Source: Mumia flava (GTDB taxonomy: Bacteria; Actinomycetota; Actinomycetes; Propionibacteriales; Nocardioidaceae). Taken from it: a stretch of DNA of 64,000 nt. Positions within the stretch are counted from its first letter, which is position 1. Every line of letters starts with the position of its first letter. Position numbers and translations under genes: made by a program. The stretch is from the NCBI RefSeq assembly GCF_002797495.1, contig NZ_PGEZ01000001.1, forward strand, positions 124,001 through 188,000. The letters run 5' to 3'. The notes below the pieces were generated by a model. It was not told the origin of the DNA. It did not search any database and saw only the letters and a list, made by a program, of their open reading frames with translations. Of the stretch, positions 25,885 through 34,790 are shown one piece after another.

Positions 25885-27171
25885 TCAGTCGAGGTAGTCG
25901 CGCAGGACCTGCGAGCGCGACGGGTGACGCAGCTTGCTCATCGTCTTCGACTCGATCTGGCGGATCCGCTCGCGGGTCACGCCGTAGACCTTGCCGATCT
26001 CGTCGAGCGTCTTCGGCTGACCGTCGGTCAGGCCGAAGCGCATCGAGACCACGCCGGCCTCGCGCTCGGAGAGCGTGTCGAGCACCGCGTGCAGCTGCTC
26101 CTGCAGCAGCGTGAACGACACCGCGTCGGCCGGGACGATCGCCTCGGAGTCCTCGATCAGATCGCCGAACTCGGAGTCGCCGTCCTCGCCGAGCGGCGTG
26201 TGCAGGCTGATCGGCTCGCGGCCGTACTTCTGGACCTCGACGACCTTCTCCGGCGTCATGTCGAGCTCGGTGGCGAGCTCCTCCGGCGTGGGCTCGCGGC
26301 CCAGGTCCTGCAGCATCTGCCGCTGGACACGGGCGAGCTTGTTGATCACCTCGACCATGTGGACCGGGATGCGGATCGTACGGGCCTGGTCGGCCATCGC
26401 CCGGGTGATCGCCTGGCGGATCCACCAGGTCGCGTACGTCGAGAACTTGAAGCCCTTGGTGTAGTCGAACTTCTCGACCGCGCGGATCAGACCGAGGTTG
26501 CCCTCCTGGATCAGGTCCAGGAACAGCATGCCGCGGCCCGTGTAGCGCTTGGCCAGGGAGACGACGAGGCGGAGGTTGGCCTCGAGGAGGTGGTTCTTCG
26601 CGCGGCGACCGTCCTCGACGATCCACTCGAGCTCCTCGGTCATCGACTCCGACAGCCGCTTGCCCGTGGCGAGCTTCTCCTCGGCGAAGAGGCCGGCCTC
26701 GATCCGCTTGGCGAGCTCGACCTCCTGGCCGGCGTTCAGCAGGGAGACCTTGCCGATCTGCTTCAGGTAGTCCTTGACCGGGTCGGCCGTCGCGCCGGCG
26801 ACGGTGACCTGCTGCTCCGGCTCGTCGGTGTCGTCGGCAGCCGAGATGGTGAAGCCCGACGCCTCGTCCTCCTTGAGGGTCGGATCGGTCTTCAGATCCT
26901 TCTCGAACTCGGCGTCCGGGATGTCCGGGAGAACCTTCTTGCCGTTCTCGTCGACGACCACGGTGGCGACGGTCGCCGCGGCGGACGCCTTCTTGCCGGC
27001 GCTCTTCGCGGGCGCCTTCTTCGCAGGCGCCTTCTTCGCGGGGGCCTTCTTGGCGGCCGCCTTCTTCGCGGTTGTCGGACTCGATCCGGTCGAGGACTTC
27101 ACGCTGGTGCGCGCGCTACTGGCCTGCGCGGCGACGGTCTTGCGTGCTCGGCTGTCGGACGCTGAAACCAC
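25885..27171 (-). CDS. sigA: Principal RNA polymerase sigma factor (RpoD/SigA/HrdB)
   Basis: 428 residues. Region 1.2 [16 protein letters not shown], region 2 [26 protein letters not shown] with [16 protein letters not shown] for -10 recognition, region 3, and region 4.2 [20 protein letters not shown] for -35 recognition. Directs housekeeping transcription. The N-terminal 60 residues are lysine-alanine rich and encoded by near-perfect 15-base repeats. GTG start with AAGGGAG seven bases before it. Together with the second factor at 34791 this gives the SigA/SigB pair common in actinobacteria. Confidence 0.95.
   Translation of the reverse strand: MVSASDSRARKTVAAQASSARTSVKSSTGSSPTTAKKAAAKKAPAKKAPAKKAPAKSAGKKASAAATVATVVVDENGKKVLPDIPDAEFEKDLKTDPTLKEDEASGFTISAADDTDEPEQQVTVAGATADPVKDYLKQIGKVSLLNAGQEVELAKRIEAGLFAEEKLATGKRLSESMTEELEWIVEDGRRAKNHLLEANLRLVVSLAKRYTGRGMLFLDLIQEGNLGLIRAVEKFDYTKGFKFSTYATWWIRQAITRAMADQARTIRIPVHMVEVINKLARVQRQMLQDLGREPTPEELATELDMTPEKVVEVQKYGREPISLHTPLGEDGDSEFGDLIEDSEAIVPADAVSFTLLQEQLHAVLDTLSEREAGVVSMRFGLTDGQPKTLDEIGKVYGVTRERIRQIESKTMSKLRHPSRSQVLRDYLD
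27007..27071 (-). repeat. 15-base repeats coding the lysine-alanine tract of sigA
   Basis: About four near-identical copies encoding KKAPA units in the N-terminal extension of the sigma factor. Confidence 0.75.
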
Positions 27172-27374
27172 GAGGTGACTCCCTTGGGGGGTGTTCGGAC
27201 CAAAGGTCGCTGCAGGCGTTCAAGGGCGCGGTCCACCGGCCTCCCGTCAACCGCGGCGCTCGTCCCAGTGTGCCACGCGCTCTCACGGAACCACGAACAC
27301 CCTGGCGGTCGAAATCAGACCGTGACCTTCCGCGGCCGCGGTCGAGCGGCTCGACACCTCGAGCCGAGGGCGAC

Positions 27375-27779
27375 TCAGCTGTCGGCCTTGACCGCCATCA
27401 CCGGGCACTTGGAGTCGAGCAGCACCCGCTGCGCGTTGCTCCCGAGGATCAGCTTGCCGACCGGCGAGCGGCGGCGCAGCCCGATCACGATGAAGTCCGC
27501 GTCGGTCTCGGTCGCGACCTTGACCAGGTCGTCGGCCGGGTCCATCCCGCGGACGAGCTGGCGGACCTCCGAGCTCACGCCGGTGTCGGCGAGCTTCTCG
27601 CGGACCTCGGCGAGCTGGGCCTCGGTCTGGACTGCGTCCTCGTCGTCGAACTCGCGGCCGCCCCGGTGCGAGTTCACCACCACGAGGTGGGCCTCTCGGA
27701 GCCTCGCCTCCTCGATCGCGCGCGCGAGAGCTGCGTGCCCCTCGGGCTTCGGGACGTAACCGACGACGATGGTGCCCAT
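27375..27779 (-). CDS. Universal stress protein family
   Basis: 134 residues, single UspA domain: MGTIVVGYVP at the start and IVIGLRRRSPVGKLILGSNAQRVLLDSKCPVMAV at the end, the latter holding the G-x2-G-x9-G(S/T) ATP-binding pattern. Probably a nucleotide-binding stress protein; no other function visible. Ribosome binding site GAGGAGCG is seen upstream. Divergent from the small gene at 27878. Confidence 0.88.
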   Translation of the reverse strand: MGTIVVGYVPKPEGHAALARAIEEARLREAHLVVVNSHRGGREFDDEDAVQTEAQLAEVREKLADTGVSSEVRQLVRGMDPADDLVKVATETDADFIVIGLRRRSPVGKLILGSNAQRVLLDSKCPVMAVKADS

Positions 27780-27877
27780 CCGCTCCTCCTCTGTGGGTTG
27801 CTCACCCCGACCCTAGCCCCTCGCGCGGCTGTGGACACCCGGAGCGCGAACGCCCAGATCTGGGTCAGGATCAGGAC

Positions 27878-28339
27878 GTGGTGTCCGCTCCCCGGGGTCC
27901 CGTCCCCGACCTCCCCGACCTGGATCCGATCACGGCCTCGTCGCTCGCTCGCGACCTCGTGGGCGAGCGCTCGGCACGCTGCGGGCACGGCAAGGCCGAT
28001 CCGCGGTTCCGGCTGCTCGCGGTCGGCGAGGGCGGCCGGATCGCCGACGTGGGGTGGTGGGACGCGCCGGAGCCGGCCGCGCTCACCGTCGACGACGAGC
28101 TCCGCCGCCAGGTCGTGCTCCGGCTGACGTCGGGCTCCGGGGACGACCCGCGCGCCTACATCGGAGTGTGGGAGCGCCACGGTGACCTGCAGCCGACGAC
28201 CAGCGACGCGGCGTGGTGGTCCGCGGTCCGCACGGTCGTCTCGTCCCCGAGCGCCCTGCTGGTCGTGACGCGGTACGGCTGGCGCGCCTGGCCGGACGGC
28301 CCGCAGCGCCAGTGGGCGCGGGTGCGGCCGCGGAGCTGA
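27878..28339 (+). CDS. Hypothetical protein
   Basis: 153 residues, not recognised. No signal peptide or membrane segment. It has an ITASSLARDLVGERSARCGHGKADPRFRLLAVGEGG segment, three or four tryptophans (DVGWWDAPEP, DAAWWSAVRT, RAWPDG) and a likely alpha/beta composition. The start is GTG at 27878 or 27881 after AGGA. Codon use fits the genome, so I believe it is a real gene. It ends 16 bases before the convergent glutamate-cysteine ligase family gene. Confidence 0.6.
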   Translation: MVSAPRGPVPDLPDLDPITASSLARDLVGERSARCGHGKADPRFRLLAVGEGGRIADVGWWDAPEPAALTVDDELRRQVVLRLTSGSGDDPRAYIGVWERHGDLQPTTSDAAWWSAVRTVVSSPSALLVVTRYGWRAWPDGPQRQWARVRPRS

Positions 28340-28355
28340 CGCCGCGCGCCGGCCG

Positions 28356-29834
28356 CTAGCCGACGTCCCAGGTGTGCACCGGCTCGTTGCTGTGCATCCG
28401 CTCGCGGTACTCGTGGGTGAGCTGCCGCAGCACCTCGGCGCGCTCGCTGATCCCGGAGGCACGCAGCCGGTCGAAGGTCGCGACCTGCCACGTCGTGCCG
28501 TTGCGACCGGTGAGGCAGCGCTGCTCGATGATCCCCAGGTAGCGGTCCCGCTCGGCCGGGTCGACGCCGAACGTGTCGAGCCCGTCGGCCGCCAGCGGGA
28601 GCAACCGCCGCAGCACGAGCTCGCTCGCGCCGACCGTCCCGACGCCCGGCCAGTAGACCTGGGCCTCGATCCCGTCGCGAGCACCGTGGTGGAAGTTCTC
28701 TTCGGCGGCGCTGAACGACATCTGGGTCCACAGCGGCCGGTCCGCCATGCTCAGGGTCCGGACGAGCCCGAAGAAGAACGCGGCGTTCGCGACCGTGTCG
28801 ACGACGGTCGGGCCGGCGGGGAGGACGCGGTTCTCGACGCGCAGGTGGGGCTGGTCTCCGACGACCGCGTAGATCGGGCGGTTCCACCGGTAGATCGTGC
28901 CGTTGTGGAGGGTCAGCTCGGCGAGCCGTGGCACGTCACCGGCCGCGAGGACGGCCGCCGGGTCCTCGTCGTCGAGCACCGGCAGCAGCGCCGGGAAGTA
29001 GCGGACGTTCTCTTCGAACAGGTCGAAGATCGACGTCACCCACCGCTCTCCGAACCACACGCGCGGGCGGACGCCCTGAGCCTTGAGCTCCTCGCTGCGC
29101 GTGTCGGTCGCCTGCTCGAACATGGGGATCCTGGTCTCGGCCCACAGCTGCTTGCCGAGCGCGAACGGCGAGTTCGCGCCGACGGCCAGCTGGATCCCGG
29201 CGATCGCCTGTGCGGCGTTCCAGTGGTCGGCGAACTCGTCCGGACCGACCTGGAGGTGCAGCTGGACACTCGTGCAGGCCGCCTCCGGCATGATCGAGTC
29301 CGCGGTGCTGCGCAGCCGCTCCGCACCGTCGATCGCCAGCGCGATGTCCTCGCCGCGCGCTGCCAGGATCTGCTCCGACAGCAGGGCGTAGCGGGGGTTG
29401 GCCGAGATCGTGGTCGGCGTGATGTGACCCGGCCCGAGCGTGGGCATGATCCCGATCATCAGCAGGTGGGCCCCGATCCCGGCGGCTCGCTGCTCGGCGT
29501 GGTTCAGGTCGTCGCGGATCGTCTTCTCGTACGACCCGAGACCGTCGGCGTCGAGGGGCCGCGGGTCGATGTTGATCTCGAGGTTGAACTGGCCGAGCTC
29601 GGTCTGGAAGTCCTCGTCGGCGATCTCCTCCAGCACCTCGGCGTTGCGCAGGGCCGGCTCCCCCGACTCGTCGACCAGGTTGAGCTCGATCTCGATCCCG
29701 GTCAGTGGTCGGGCGGCGTCGAACCGGGTGTCACGGAGCATCCGTGAGAACACGTCGAGGCACGAGCGCACCTTCTCGCGGAAGGCCGTACGGTCCTCCC
29801 GGCTGAACACCTGGTCGTCGACGTCCTGACCCAT
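28356..29834 (-). CDS. Glutamate-cysteine ligase family 2 protein
   Basis: 492 residues of the GCS2 (YbdK/EgtA-like) family. TGIEIELNLVDESGEPA opens the ATP-grasp-like core, FNLEINIDPRPL, ACTSVQLHLQVGPDEF and HLRVENRVLPAGPTVVDT carry the substrate and metal sites. Such enzymes join glutamate and cysteine; actinobacteria mostly use mycothiol, so its product here is uncertain. The ATG at 29834 is preceded by GGGGAG at six bases and preferred over an in-frame TTG two codons earlier. Confidence 0.85.
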   Translation of the reverse strand: MGQDVDDQVFSREDRTAFREKVRSCLDVFSRMLRDTRFDAARPLTGIEIELNLVDESGEPALRNAEVLEEIADEDFQTELGQFNLEINIDPRPLDADGLGSYEKTIRDDLNHAEQRAAGIGAHLLMIGIMPTLGPGHITPTTISANPRYALLSEQILAARGEDIALAIDGAERLRSTADSIMPEAACTSVQLHLQVGPDEFADHWNAAQAIAGIQLAVGANSPFALGKQLWAETRIPMFEQATDTRSEELKAQGVRPRVWFGERWVTSIFDLFEENVRYFPALLPVLDDEDPAAVLAAGDVPRLAELTLHNGTIYRWNRPIYAVVGDQPHLRVENRVLPAGPTVVDTVANAAFFFGLVRTLSMADRPLWTQMSFSAAEENFHHGARDGIEAQVYWPGVGTVGASELVLRRLLPLAADGLDTFGVDPAERDRYLGIIEQRCLTGRNGTTWQVATFDRLRASGISERAEVLRQLTHEYRERMHSNEPVHTWDVG

Positions 29835-29867
29835 GGCCAACTCCCCTCGCGCCGTCGCGCTCCCAGA

Positions 29868-30914
29868 CTAGGAGACCCGCGGCGATTCGCGCACGCCTGC
29901 GGCACCGAGCGCGTCGCCGGGCATCTCCCACGAGCGTGGGTCCAGGCAGTGCGTCAGGGCCTTCTGCACGAGCGCGGCCATCGAGCAGTCGGGGTCGAGA
30001 TCCTCCACCCGGTCGAGCGCGCACTGGGCTTGCGCGCCGTCCCCGCTGAGCCAGGCGGCGAAGGCCGCGAGGCACAGCGGCGCGACCACCCAGCGCTGCG
30101 GGACCCGGGTCGCGACCGTGCGCCACAGCCCGAGGGCGTCGGGCGCCGTCGCACGGTCGATCCGCGCCCACGCCACGTCGCGGACTCCCACGAGCGAGCT
30201 CCAGACCGCCAGGGTCGCGATCTCCTCCGCGCCCGGCGCTCCGCGGGCCCCCAGGCGGTCGAGGACGTCGCGCACCCGCTGCGCCCCGGCCCGCGCCAGC
30301 TCGGTCTCGAGCGAGCGCCGGGTGCGACGCCCCTCCCGCCTGAGCTCACGACGCAGCCGCACCATCCGGGCGCGCTCCCTCGACACGGCGGCCGCGACCT
30401 CGTCGACCAGCGGACCGCTCTGCGGTGCGAACCGGCGTTCGAGGGCCTCCCGGTCGGGCAGCACCTCGACACCGCGGAAGACCGCCTCCGCCAGCATCGG
30501 CGACGTCGCGGCGTCGCACGGGACACCCTCGGGCGGGCAGCAGCCCGGGTCGTCGCAGAGCAGGGAGTACGCCCGTCGACCGTCGAAGCGCGCGGCCTCG
30601 CACACGTCGACGTCGTGTCGGGCCAACGCGGCCTCCAGGGCGGCCACGGCCTCGTCCGCCACGCCGGCGTGCTCGGCGAACGCGATCACGACCACCGCGT
30701 CGGGCTGCTGGGAGGCCAGGTGGGCGGCGAGGAGCTCGGTGAGCTCGGTGAGCTCTCCGAGCTCCGGCAGGTCGGCACGCAGCCGGAACCCGATCCGCCC
30801 GCCGGGCCCGTGCAGGCAGAACGCGACCAGCGAGTCGCGGGGGTGGAATCCGAGCAGGATCGGCACGACGCCGACGAGGTCGGCGAGGCTGCGGGCGCGA
30901 AGGACGTCAGGCAT
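29868..30914 (-). CDS. DUF4192 family protein
   Basis: 348 residues. The N-terminus LADLVGVVPILLGFHPRDSLVAFCL and the C-terminal RWVVAPLCLAAFAAWLSGDGAQAQCALDRVEDLDPDCSMA are hallmarks of DUF4192, an actinobacterial family of unknown role. A cysteine cluster lies at about 122-135 (LLCDDPGCCPPEGVPC). It lies 33 bases upstream of the glutamate-cysteine ligase gene on the same strand, so the two may be cotranscribed. Confidence 0.85.
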   Translation of the reverse strand: MPDVLRARSLADLVGVVPILLGFHPRDSLVAFCLHGPGGRIGFRLRADLPELGELTELTELLAAHLASQQPDAVVVIAFAEHAGVADEAVAALEAALARHDVDVCEAARFDGRRAYSLLCDDPGCCPPEGVPCDAATSPMLAEAVFRGVEVLPDREALERRFAPQSGPLVDEVAAAVSRERARMVRLRRELRREGRRTRRSLETELARAGAQRVRDVLDRLGARGAPGAEEIATLAVWSSLVGVRDVAWARIDRATAPDALGLWRTVATRVPQRWVVAPLCLAAFAAWLSGDGAQAQCALDRVEDLDPDCSMAALVQKALTHCLDPRSWEMPGDALGAAGVRESPRVS

Positions 30915-31030
30915 GCGTCCCCCGTGGCGCGTACGGGGCCGTCCGACCGTGTGGAGACCACCGCTGTGGATGCGGGGGCGTTGGGGACCACCGCCGGACG
31001 ACCGTCACTCCCGACCGCGACAATGACGGC

Positions 31031-32374
31031 ATGCGGCGCCACGCCACCGTCCTCCACCTCGACCTCGATGCGTTCTTCGCCGCCGTCGAGCAGCGCGACA
31101 AGCCGTCGCTGCGCGGCAAGCCCGTCGTCGTCGGCGGACTGGGGCCGCGCGGCGTCGTGTCCACCGCGTCGTACGAGGCGCGCGTCTACGGCGTCCGCTC
31201 GGCGATGCGGACCGCCGAGGCCCGCGCGCGCTGCCCCCACGCCGCGTACCTCGGCGGTCGCTTCGACGCCTACCGCGCCGCCAGTCGGATCGTGATGGAC
31301 CGCCTGCGCGAGCTCTCGGCGCTCGTCGAGCCGATGTCGCTCGACGAGGCGTTCGTCGACCTCGCCGCGTCCGACGAGGCGCGCGACCTCGATCCCGACG
31401 CACTCCACGCGATCGCCGAGCAGGTCCGTGCCGACGTCGCGTCCCGGACGGGTGGGCTGACCGCCTCGGTCGGCATCGGCACCTCCAAGCTGATGGCGAA
31501 GATCGCGAGCGAGCTCGCCAAGCCCGACGGGGTCCGCGTGATCCCGCCCGGCACCGAGGCGGACGTCCTCGGCCCGATGTCGGCCCGAGCGATCCCCGGC
31601 GTCGGTCCCGCCACCGCCGAGCGGCTGCGCCGGATCGGCGTGACCACCGTCGACGAGGTCCGCGCGGTCGCCGACGACGATCTGCGCTCGCTGCTCGGCC
31701 GCTCCTCGGGCGCGGCGCTGGCCGCCCTCGCGCGCGGGATCGACCCCCGCCCGGTCGTCGCCGAGCGCGAGGCCAAGTCCGTGAGCGTCGAGGACACCTT
31801 CGAGATCGACCTGACCGACCCGCGGGTGCTCGGCGACATCGCGGAGCGGATGGGCCGGCGCGTCGCCGAGCGCCTCGCACGCTCCGGGCTCTCCGGACGG
31901 ACCGTCACCCTCAAGGTCCGTCACCACGACTTCGAGACGCACACCCGCTCGACCACGCTGGCCGGTCCCACCGACGACGCCCGGGTGATCGTCCGCACGG
32001 CCCGGTCGCTGCTGTCCGAGGTCGACACCAGCGGCGGGATCCGCCTGATCGGGGTCGGGATGTCCGGGCTGGCCGACTGGGTCCAGGACGACCTGTTCAG
32101 CGGTGCCCCCGAGAAGCACGAGCCGGTCGACGCACCCGACCCCGACCCGACGGTCACGACCGCAGGAGCCCGCGCCCGCCCCGGCGGACCCGGCGGCCGC
32201 CGCTGGGTGCCCGGCGCCGACGTCGTGCACGACGAGCACGGTCCGGGATGGGTCTGGGGATCGGGTCTGGGGCGCGTCACGGTCCGCTTCGAGACCCGCC
32301 TGTCCGGACCCGGCCCCGTACGCACCCTGGACGCGGACGACCCCGCGTTGCGAGCGGGTACGGTCGAGGCATGA
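31031..32374 (+). CDS. dinB: DNA polymerase IV (Y family)
   Basis: 447 residues; error-prone translesion polymerase. LHLDLDAFFAAVEQ and SLDEAFVDL give the catalytic acids, ASVGIGTSKLMAKIAS and IPGVGPATAERL the thumb. QDDLF at 352-356 is a beta-clamp binding motif. Unusually, about 90 further residues follow: a linker, then PGADVVHDEHGPGWVWGSG and VTVRFET, resembling the Tudor-like end of UvrD/PcrA helicases. The gene shares ATGA with the peptidase gene downstream. Confidence 0.93.
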   Translation: MRRHATVLHLDLDAFFAAVEQRDKPSLRGKPVVVGGLGPRGVVSTASYEARVYGVRSAMRTAEARARCPHAAYLGGRFDAYRAASRIVMDRLRELSALVEPMSLDEAFVDLAASDEARDLDPDALHAIAEQVRADVASRTGGLTASVGIGTSKLMAKIASELAKPDGVRVIPPGTEADVLGPMSARAIPGVGPATAERLRRIGVTTVDEVRAVADDDLRSLLGRSSGAALAALARGIDPRPVVAEREAKSVSVEDTFEIDLTDPRVLGDIAERMGRRVAERLARSGLSGRTVTLKVRHHDFETHTRSTTLAGPTDDARVIVRTARSLLSEVDTSGGIRLIGVGMSGLADWVQDDLFSGAPEKHEPVDAPDPDPTVTTAGARARPGGPGGRRWVPGADVVHDEHGPGWVWGSGLGRVTVRFETRLSGPGPVRTLDADDPALRAGTVEA

Positions 32375-34518
32375 GCACCCCTCCCGTCGCCAAGAAGCAG
32401 CCGCAGGTCCGGGTCCATCACGGTGACGAGGTGGTCGACGACTACGAGTGGCTGCGCGACCCGGAGAACGCCGACACCCTCGCGTACCTCGAGGCCGAGA
32501 ACGCCTACGCGGCCGAGCGGACCGCCCACCTGGAGGACCTGCGGGACCGACTCTTCGAGGAGACCCGCTCGCGGATCCAGGAGACCGACCTGTCGGTGCC
32601 GGTCCGGCGCGGTGACTGGTGGTACTACGCCCGGACCTTCGAGGGCCGCGAGTACGCGGTGCACTGCCGCTGTCCGGTCGACGACCCCACCGACTGGACT
32701 CCCCCGACCCTGGAGGTGGCGGACGGCTCGGTCGCCGACATCCCGGGCGAGCAGGTGCTGCTCGACGCCAACGCCGAGGCCGAGGGACACGACTTCTTCT
32801 CGCTCGGTGCCCTCAGCGTGAGCCGCGACGGCCACCTGCTCGCGTACTCGACGGACACGACCGGCGACGAACGCTTCACCCTGCGGGTCAAGGACCTGAG
32901 GACCGGCGAGGTGCACCCGGACGAGATCGCCGGGGTGTCCTACGGCGCGACCTGGTCGCTCGACGCGACCCACCTGTTCTACTCGACCGTGGACGACGCG
33001 TGGCGACCCGACAAGGTCTGGCGGCACGCGCTGGGCAGCGCGGCGGCCGAGGATGCGCTGGTCTTCCACGAGACCGACGAGCGCTACTTCACCGGCGTCG
33101 GCGCGACCCGCAGCGACCGCTACCTCATGGTCGTCTCGTCCTCGAAGGTCACGAGCGAGGTCCGGGTGCTCGACGCCGCCGACCCGACCGGCGACTTCCG
33201 TGTCGTCGCGCGGCGCCGCGACGGGATCGAGTACTCCGTCGAGCACGCCGTGATCGGCGGCGAGGACCGCTTCCTCGTCCTGCACAACGACGCGGCCGTG
33301 AACTTCACGCTCGCCAGCGTCGGCGTCGACGACCCCTCGCCGCAGCACTGGCGCACGGAGATCGCCCACTCCGACCAGGTCCGCCTCGAGGACGTCGACG
33401 CGTTCGCCGACTTCCTCGCCGTGAGCATGCGCAAGGACGCCCTCGCCCAGGTCGCACTGATCCGGCTCGACGGTCTCGCCGCAGGCGCGCCGCTCCCCGA
33501 GGCCGAGCCGATCGCCTTCGACGAGCCGCTGTTCACCTCCGGCCTCGGCTCGAACCCGGAGTGGGACCAGCCGCTCGTCAGGATCGGCTACACCTCCTTC
33601 GTCACACCCGAGACCGTCTACGACTACCTCGTCGGCTCCGGCGAGCTCGTGCTGCGTCGCCGTCAGCCGGTCCTCGGCGGCTACGACCCGGCCGACTACG
33701 AGCAGCACCGCGAGTGGGTCGTCGCCCGCGACGGTACGCACGTCCCCGTGTCGGTGGTCGTGCGCCGCGGGGTTCCCCGCGACGGCAGTGCGCCGGCCAT
33801 GATCTACGGGTACGGCGCCTACGAGGCGAGCATGGACCCGTCGTTCCGCGTCTCCCGGCTGTCGCTGCTCGACCGCGGGATGGTGTTCGCGGTCGCGCAC
33901 GTGCGCGGCGGCGGCGAGATGGGACGCGGCTGGTACGACGACGGCAAGATGCTGGCGAAGAAGAACACCTTCACCGACTTCGTCGACTGCGCCCGTCACC
34001 TCGCCACGACCGGGTGGACCTCGGCGGACCGGCTCGTCGCCGAGGGCGGCAGCGCCGGCGGGCTGCTGATGGGGGCGGTCGCCAACGACGCACCGGACGC
34101 GTTCGCCGGGATCCTCGCGGTGGTCCCGTTCGTCGACGCGCTGACGTCGATCCTCGACCCCTCGCTCCCCCTGACCGTGATCGAGTGGGACGAGTGGGGC
34201 GACCCCCTGCACGACCCGGACGTCTACGCCTACATGAAGTCCTACACGCCGTACGAGAACGTCCGCGAGCAGGACTACCCGCGGATCCTCGCCGTGACGA
34301 GTCTGCACGACACACGCGTCCTGTACGTCGAGCCGGCCAAGTGGGTCGCTCGGCTGCGCGACGTCGCGGGGGCCGACGTCCTGCTCAAGACCGAGATGTC
34401 GGCCGGCCACGGCGGCGTCAGCGGTCGGTACGAGTCGTGGAAGGAGCGGGCCTACGAGCTGGCCTGGGTGATCGACGTCGCCGGCGCCCCGTACGAACCC
34501 GTCCCGTCGTCGACGTGA
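32371..34518 (+). CDS. S9 family prolyl oligopeptidase (oligopeptidase B type)
   Basis: 715 residues. Seven-bladed propeller (about 70-420) and alpha/beta-hydrolase domain. Catalytic triad: S561 in GGSAGG, D647 in SLHDTRV, H680 in SAGHGG. The N-terminal HHGDEVVDDYEWLRDPENADTLAYLEAEN is typical of the family. Cytoplasmic cleavage of short peptides. Four-base overlap with dinB indicates coupling. Confidence 0.93.
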   Translation: MSTPPVAKKQPQVRVHHGDEVVDDYEWLRDPENADTLAYLEAENAYAAERTAHLEDLRDRLFEETRSRIQETDLSVPVRRGDWWYYARTFEGREYAVHCRCPVDDPTDWTPPTLEVADGSVADIPGEQVLLDANAEAEGHDFFSLGALSVSRDGHLLAYSTDTTGDERFTLRVKDLRTGEVHPDEIAGVSYGATWSLDATHLFYSTVDDAWRPDKVWRHALGSAAAEDALVFHETDERYFTGVGATRSDRYLMVVSSSKVTSEVRVLDAADPTGDFRVVARRRDGIEYSVEHAVIGGEDRFLVLHNDAAVNFTLASVGVDDPSPQHWRTEIAHSDQVRLEDVDAFADFLAVSMRKDALAQVALIRLDGLAAGAPLPEAEPIAFDEPLFTSGLGSNPEWDQPLVRIGYTSFVTPETVYDYLVGSGELVLRRRQPVLGGYDPADYEQHREWVVARDGTHVPVSVVVRRGVPRDGSAPAMIYGYGAYEASMDPSFRVSRLSLLDRGMVFAVAHVRGGGEMGRGWYDDGKMLAKKNTFTDFVDCARHLATTGWTSADRLVAEGGSAGGLLMGAVANDAPDAFAGILAVVPFVDALTSILDPSLPLTVIEWDEWGDPLHDPDVYAYMKSYTPYENVREQDYPRILAVTSLHDTRVLYVEPAKWVARLRDVAGADVLLKTEMSAGHGGVSGRYESWKERAYELAWVIDVAGAPYEPVPSST

Positions 34519-34721
34519 TGCTCATCACATTCTGAGCCATCTCGGCGTCCAGCCCCCGTGGAAGCAGCCGGATCCCACCCGTACGACCAGGTGGCCGGCC
34601 ACGTGATCGCCTGTGATTGCAGGGTCTGGCGGCACGTTGTCCCGGATTCCGCGGTTGTGACCTAAGAAACGGCTGAGACGGGCACTCCTAGCACGCCCCG
34701 TACGTCTTTTCCAGTGCCGGA

Positions 34722-34749
34722 CGGAATCAGACGGCCAGATCGGGTGTTG
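34722..34749 (+). promoter_or_regulatory. ECF sigma (SigE/SigH/SigR-type) promoter of the second sigma gene
   Basis: CGGAAT (34722-34727), 18 bases, GTTG (34746-34749). Leader of about 36 bases. In mycobacteria sigB is transcribed from promoters of this class, in agreement with the position here. Confidence 0.65.
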
Positions 34750-34790
34750 TGACCCGGTGAGCACAGACGACAACGAGGGAGCTGGTCTGC

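Noticed and set aside
27253-27292. ECF-like promoter before sigA (GGCAC-N18-GTT on the minus strand)
   Set aside because: One mismatch in the key GGAAY block and no supporting context; too weak to list.
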